A stretch of DNA of 51,387 nucleotides from Paraburkholderia dilworthii (GTDB lineage Bacteria; Pseudomonadota; Gammaproteobacteria; Burkholderiales; Burkholderiaceae). The position numbers and the translations under genes were made by a program. Positions 51,309 through 51,387 of this stretch are shown here, piece by piece. The stretch spans positions 1 through 51,387 of the forward strand of contig NZ_AWZT01000047.1 in NCBI RefSeq assembly GCF_000472525.1. The letters are read 5' to 3'. The notes below the pieces were generated by a model. That model was not told where the DNA came from. It worked only from the letters and a program-made list of their open reading frames with translations, and made no database searches. The first letter of the stretch is position 1. The number at the start of each line of letters is the position of its first letter.

Positions 51309-51387
51309 CCCAAAAAACCTAGACCCTATACCCAACCCTAACCCCACCCCAATGCCGCCCCCGCACAAAAACCGGCGCGGACGCGTC

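Noticed and set aside
50934..51368. 144-codon minus-strand frame with a Gly/Phe-rich start
   Set aside because: Formed mainly by the inverted-repeat arm and the 18-bp repeats; no recognisable domain.
1..51387. tRNA, rRNA, CRISPR arrays and integrase/att sites
   Set aside because: None was recognised by eye; no tRNA cloverleaf, no spaced repeats of CRISPR type and no integrase gene.

Overview
This window is a stretch of high-GC betaproteobacterial chromosome, most likely Paraburkholderia or Burkholderia. The clues are the DUF4148 secreted protein, the Burkholderia-type porin relic, the Nramp, OmpW and ybiT relatives, and the strong G/C third-position bias. No tRNA, rRNA, CRISPR array or intact prophage is visible. 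Genus is inferred from protein families and was not checked against a database.

Layout. (1) 1-6.3 kb: accessory and stress genes. These are a 9-bp tandem repeat at the left edge, a DUF4148 protein, an OBAP/DUF1264 protein, a CBS-pair protein, a cysteine-rich copper-binding protein, a fused isoaspartyl methyltransferase/erythromycin-esterase-like protein, and a permease with a His-rich tail. A broken multicopper oxidase fragment follows. (2) 6.4-8.5 kb: a likely redox operon of cytochrome b, a molybdopterin oxidoreductase and a secreted DUF5666-like protein. (3) 8.7-14.6 kb: an EamA exporter with a leaderless solute-binding protein, a porin relic, a low-affinity iron permease-like protein, a TIGR00027-type methyltransferase and a chromate transporter. 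The stretch ends in a decayed radical-SAM DNA-repair-type gene that still carries a perfect CTGT-N8-ACAG LexA box. (4) 14.8-18.3 kb: housekeeping genes (2'-5' RNA ligase, DUF1992, tadA, LD-carboxypeptidase).

(5) 18.5-35.8 kb is the functional centre: a nearly complete purine/ureide catabolic island. It holds a GntR regulator with its own promoter and operator, an NCS1 permease, allantoin/hydantoin racemase, PuuE allantoinase, OHCU decarboxylase, allantoicase and ureidoglycolate lyase on the plus strand. HIU hydrolase and the membrane cytochrome c-type urate oxidase PuuD lie on the minus strand. An (8-oxo)guanine deaminase, a LysR regulator and a four-gene BMP-type nucleoside ABC importer follow. 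Together they account for uptake of nucleosides, purines or ureides and conversion of urate to 5-hydroxyisourate, OHCU, S-allantoin, allantoate, ureidoglycolate, glyoxylate and urea. Xanthine dehydrogenase and urease are not in the window.

(6) 35.9-45.7 kb: dodecin, the ABC-F ATPase YbiT, a periplasmic hypothetical, aldehyde dehydrogenase, nitronate monooxygenase-like protein, OmpW, DUF1289, phospholipase A1 and a Nramp transporter. (7) 46.0-50.3 kb: a PotFGHI-type polyamine ABC importer operon. (8) 50.4-51.3 kb: a pair of 271-bp inverted repeats, about 96% identical by eye, flanking an IS256-type transposase relic. This is the clearest mobile-element signature in the window.

The most unexpected material is in gene relics and small elements: the SOS box in front of a dead gene, the inverted-repeat element, the multicopper oxidase and porin relics, and several 12-bp tandem repeat tracts.
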